DNA of 64,000 nt from NCBI GenBank assembly GCA_905216195.1, contig CAJMSX010000006.1:28503-92502 (forward strand). Direction: 5' to 3'. The notes under the pieces are model-generated. The model worked only from the letters and a program-made list of their open reading frames with translations. It was not told the DNA's origin and ran no database searches. Numbering within the stretch: the first letter of the stretch is position 1; every line of letters starts with the position of its first letter. Shown here one piece after another: positions 63,736 through 64,000 of this stretch. A program made the translations under genes and the position numbers. Source of the stretch: an uncultured bacterium (lineage in GTDB: Bacteria; Bacteroidota; Bacteroidia; Bacteroidales; Marinifilaceae).

Positions 63736-63948
63736 ATGAGAAAGTACGGCCATCAATCCAAACTTACCACCCGTCCACTGGTAAATACCACCAAAGCACT
63801 CAGGCAAGCGCCCCTTTCAGATATTTTGCAAATTTATAACAATAGTATGGTAGAGAGGCAACCTACACAAGGTGAACCTATAAAGGAGAAAGAGTCAATT
63901 AAAATGAAGGAGCCGGCTTGGGCAAACATTCACTTTCAAAAATCCTGA
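63736..63948 (+). CDS. Small uncharacterised protein near the window end
   Basis: The 70-residue frame starts at ATG 63736 with AAAGAGAATGAG upstream. It encodes MRKYGHQSKLTTRPLVNTTK at the start and ends NIHFQKS, with no signal, membrane segment or family match that I know. It lies about 520 nt downstream of the right-facing promoter of the invertible segment, so it could be expressed in the orientation seen here. It may equally be chance coding. Confidence 0.3.
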   Translation: MRKYGHQSKLTTRPLVNTTKALRQAPLSDILQIYNNSMVERQPTQGEPIKEKESIKMKEPAWANIHFQKS

Positions 63949-64000
63949 AAAAGTGATAAATGCTACGCTTCGGAAAATAAAAAGGAAGAAGAAGAAAAGC

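Noticed and set aside
1..64000. CRISPR arrays or integron attC arrays
   Set aside because: No regularly spaced direct repeats were seen. The hairpins at 4982-5246 differ in sequence from each other, unlike attC or CRISPR repeats.

Overview
The window is from a Bacteroidales-type bacterium (phylum Bacteroidota). The evidence is two SusC/SusD loci, one with an ECF sigma/FecR pair, many copies of the Bacteroidota promoter TTTG-N19-TAnnTTTG, and families typical of that order (DUF4252, DUF5715, DUF3127, AsmA-like, CdaA). Gene content and style suggest an Odoribacteraceae-like gut organism, but the genus is a guess. There is one tRNA gene, Lys(TTT), and no CRISPR array.

Positions 1-8.9 kb are an accessory region, visibly more AT-rich over 1.5-6 kb, ending at tRNA-Lys (8890-8962). 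It holds a rhuM-like gene broken by one amber codon. It also holds a compact, probably undescribed peptide-modification locus: a 38-residue Cys/Pro/Gly-rich precursor at 4669-4785, a hairpin, a radical SAM/SPASM enzyme at 3120-4598, and a TPR-DUF2971 protein at 1543-3015. Next come a cluster of stem-loops, a rod-shaped structured RNA of about 200 nt with its own promoter (about 5349-5551), an XRE regulator, an RsbW-like ATPase followed by a broken small membrane protein, and an intact IS481-family element with a 7-bp target duplication. A decayed tyrosine integrase sits beside the tRNA. The stretch looks like the worn edge of an island inserted at tRNA-Lys.

Positions 9-28 kb are mostly ordinary chromosome: ComEA-like protein, AsmA-like protein, Tex, LolD-like ATPase, two FKBP isomerases, DUF3127, CvfB-like RNA-binding protein, a very large multi-cofactor oxidoreductase with a 17-base A/T homopolymer in its leader, MazG, PhoH, a polysaccharide flippase and PurC.

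Positions 28-37 kb hold a SusC/SusD locus controlled by an ECF sigma factor and FecR anti-sigma factor, ending in a secreted HEFGH metallopeptidase rather than glycosidases. Positions 37-48 kb are again mainly core: TIGR01777 epimerase, diadenylate cyclase CdaA, EamA transporter, LolA-like carrier, a soluble hybrid kinase, YchF, DUF5715, and a small sigma/anti-sigma-like/DUF4252 operon. Positions 48-53.5 kb hold an AraC regulator divergent from two soluble sensor kinases.

Positions 53.6-62.9 kb hold a second SusC/SusD locus with a DUF1735/discoidin lipoprotein and an M60 (mucin-type) metallopeptidase. Upstream of its susC, 16-bp perfect inverted repeats (63015-63030 and 63362-63377) enclose the only consensus promoter of the region, and it points away from susC. 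This looks like a phase-variable invertible promoter captured in the OFF orientation. The peptide-modification locus, the structured RNA and this inverton are the three most interesting items.
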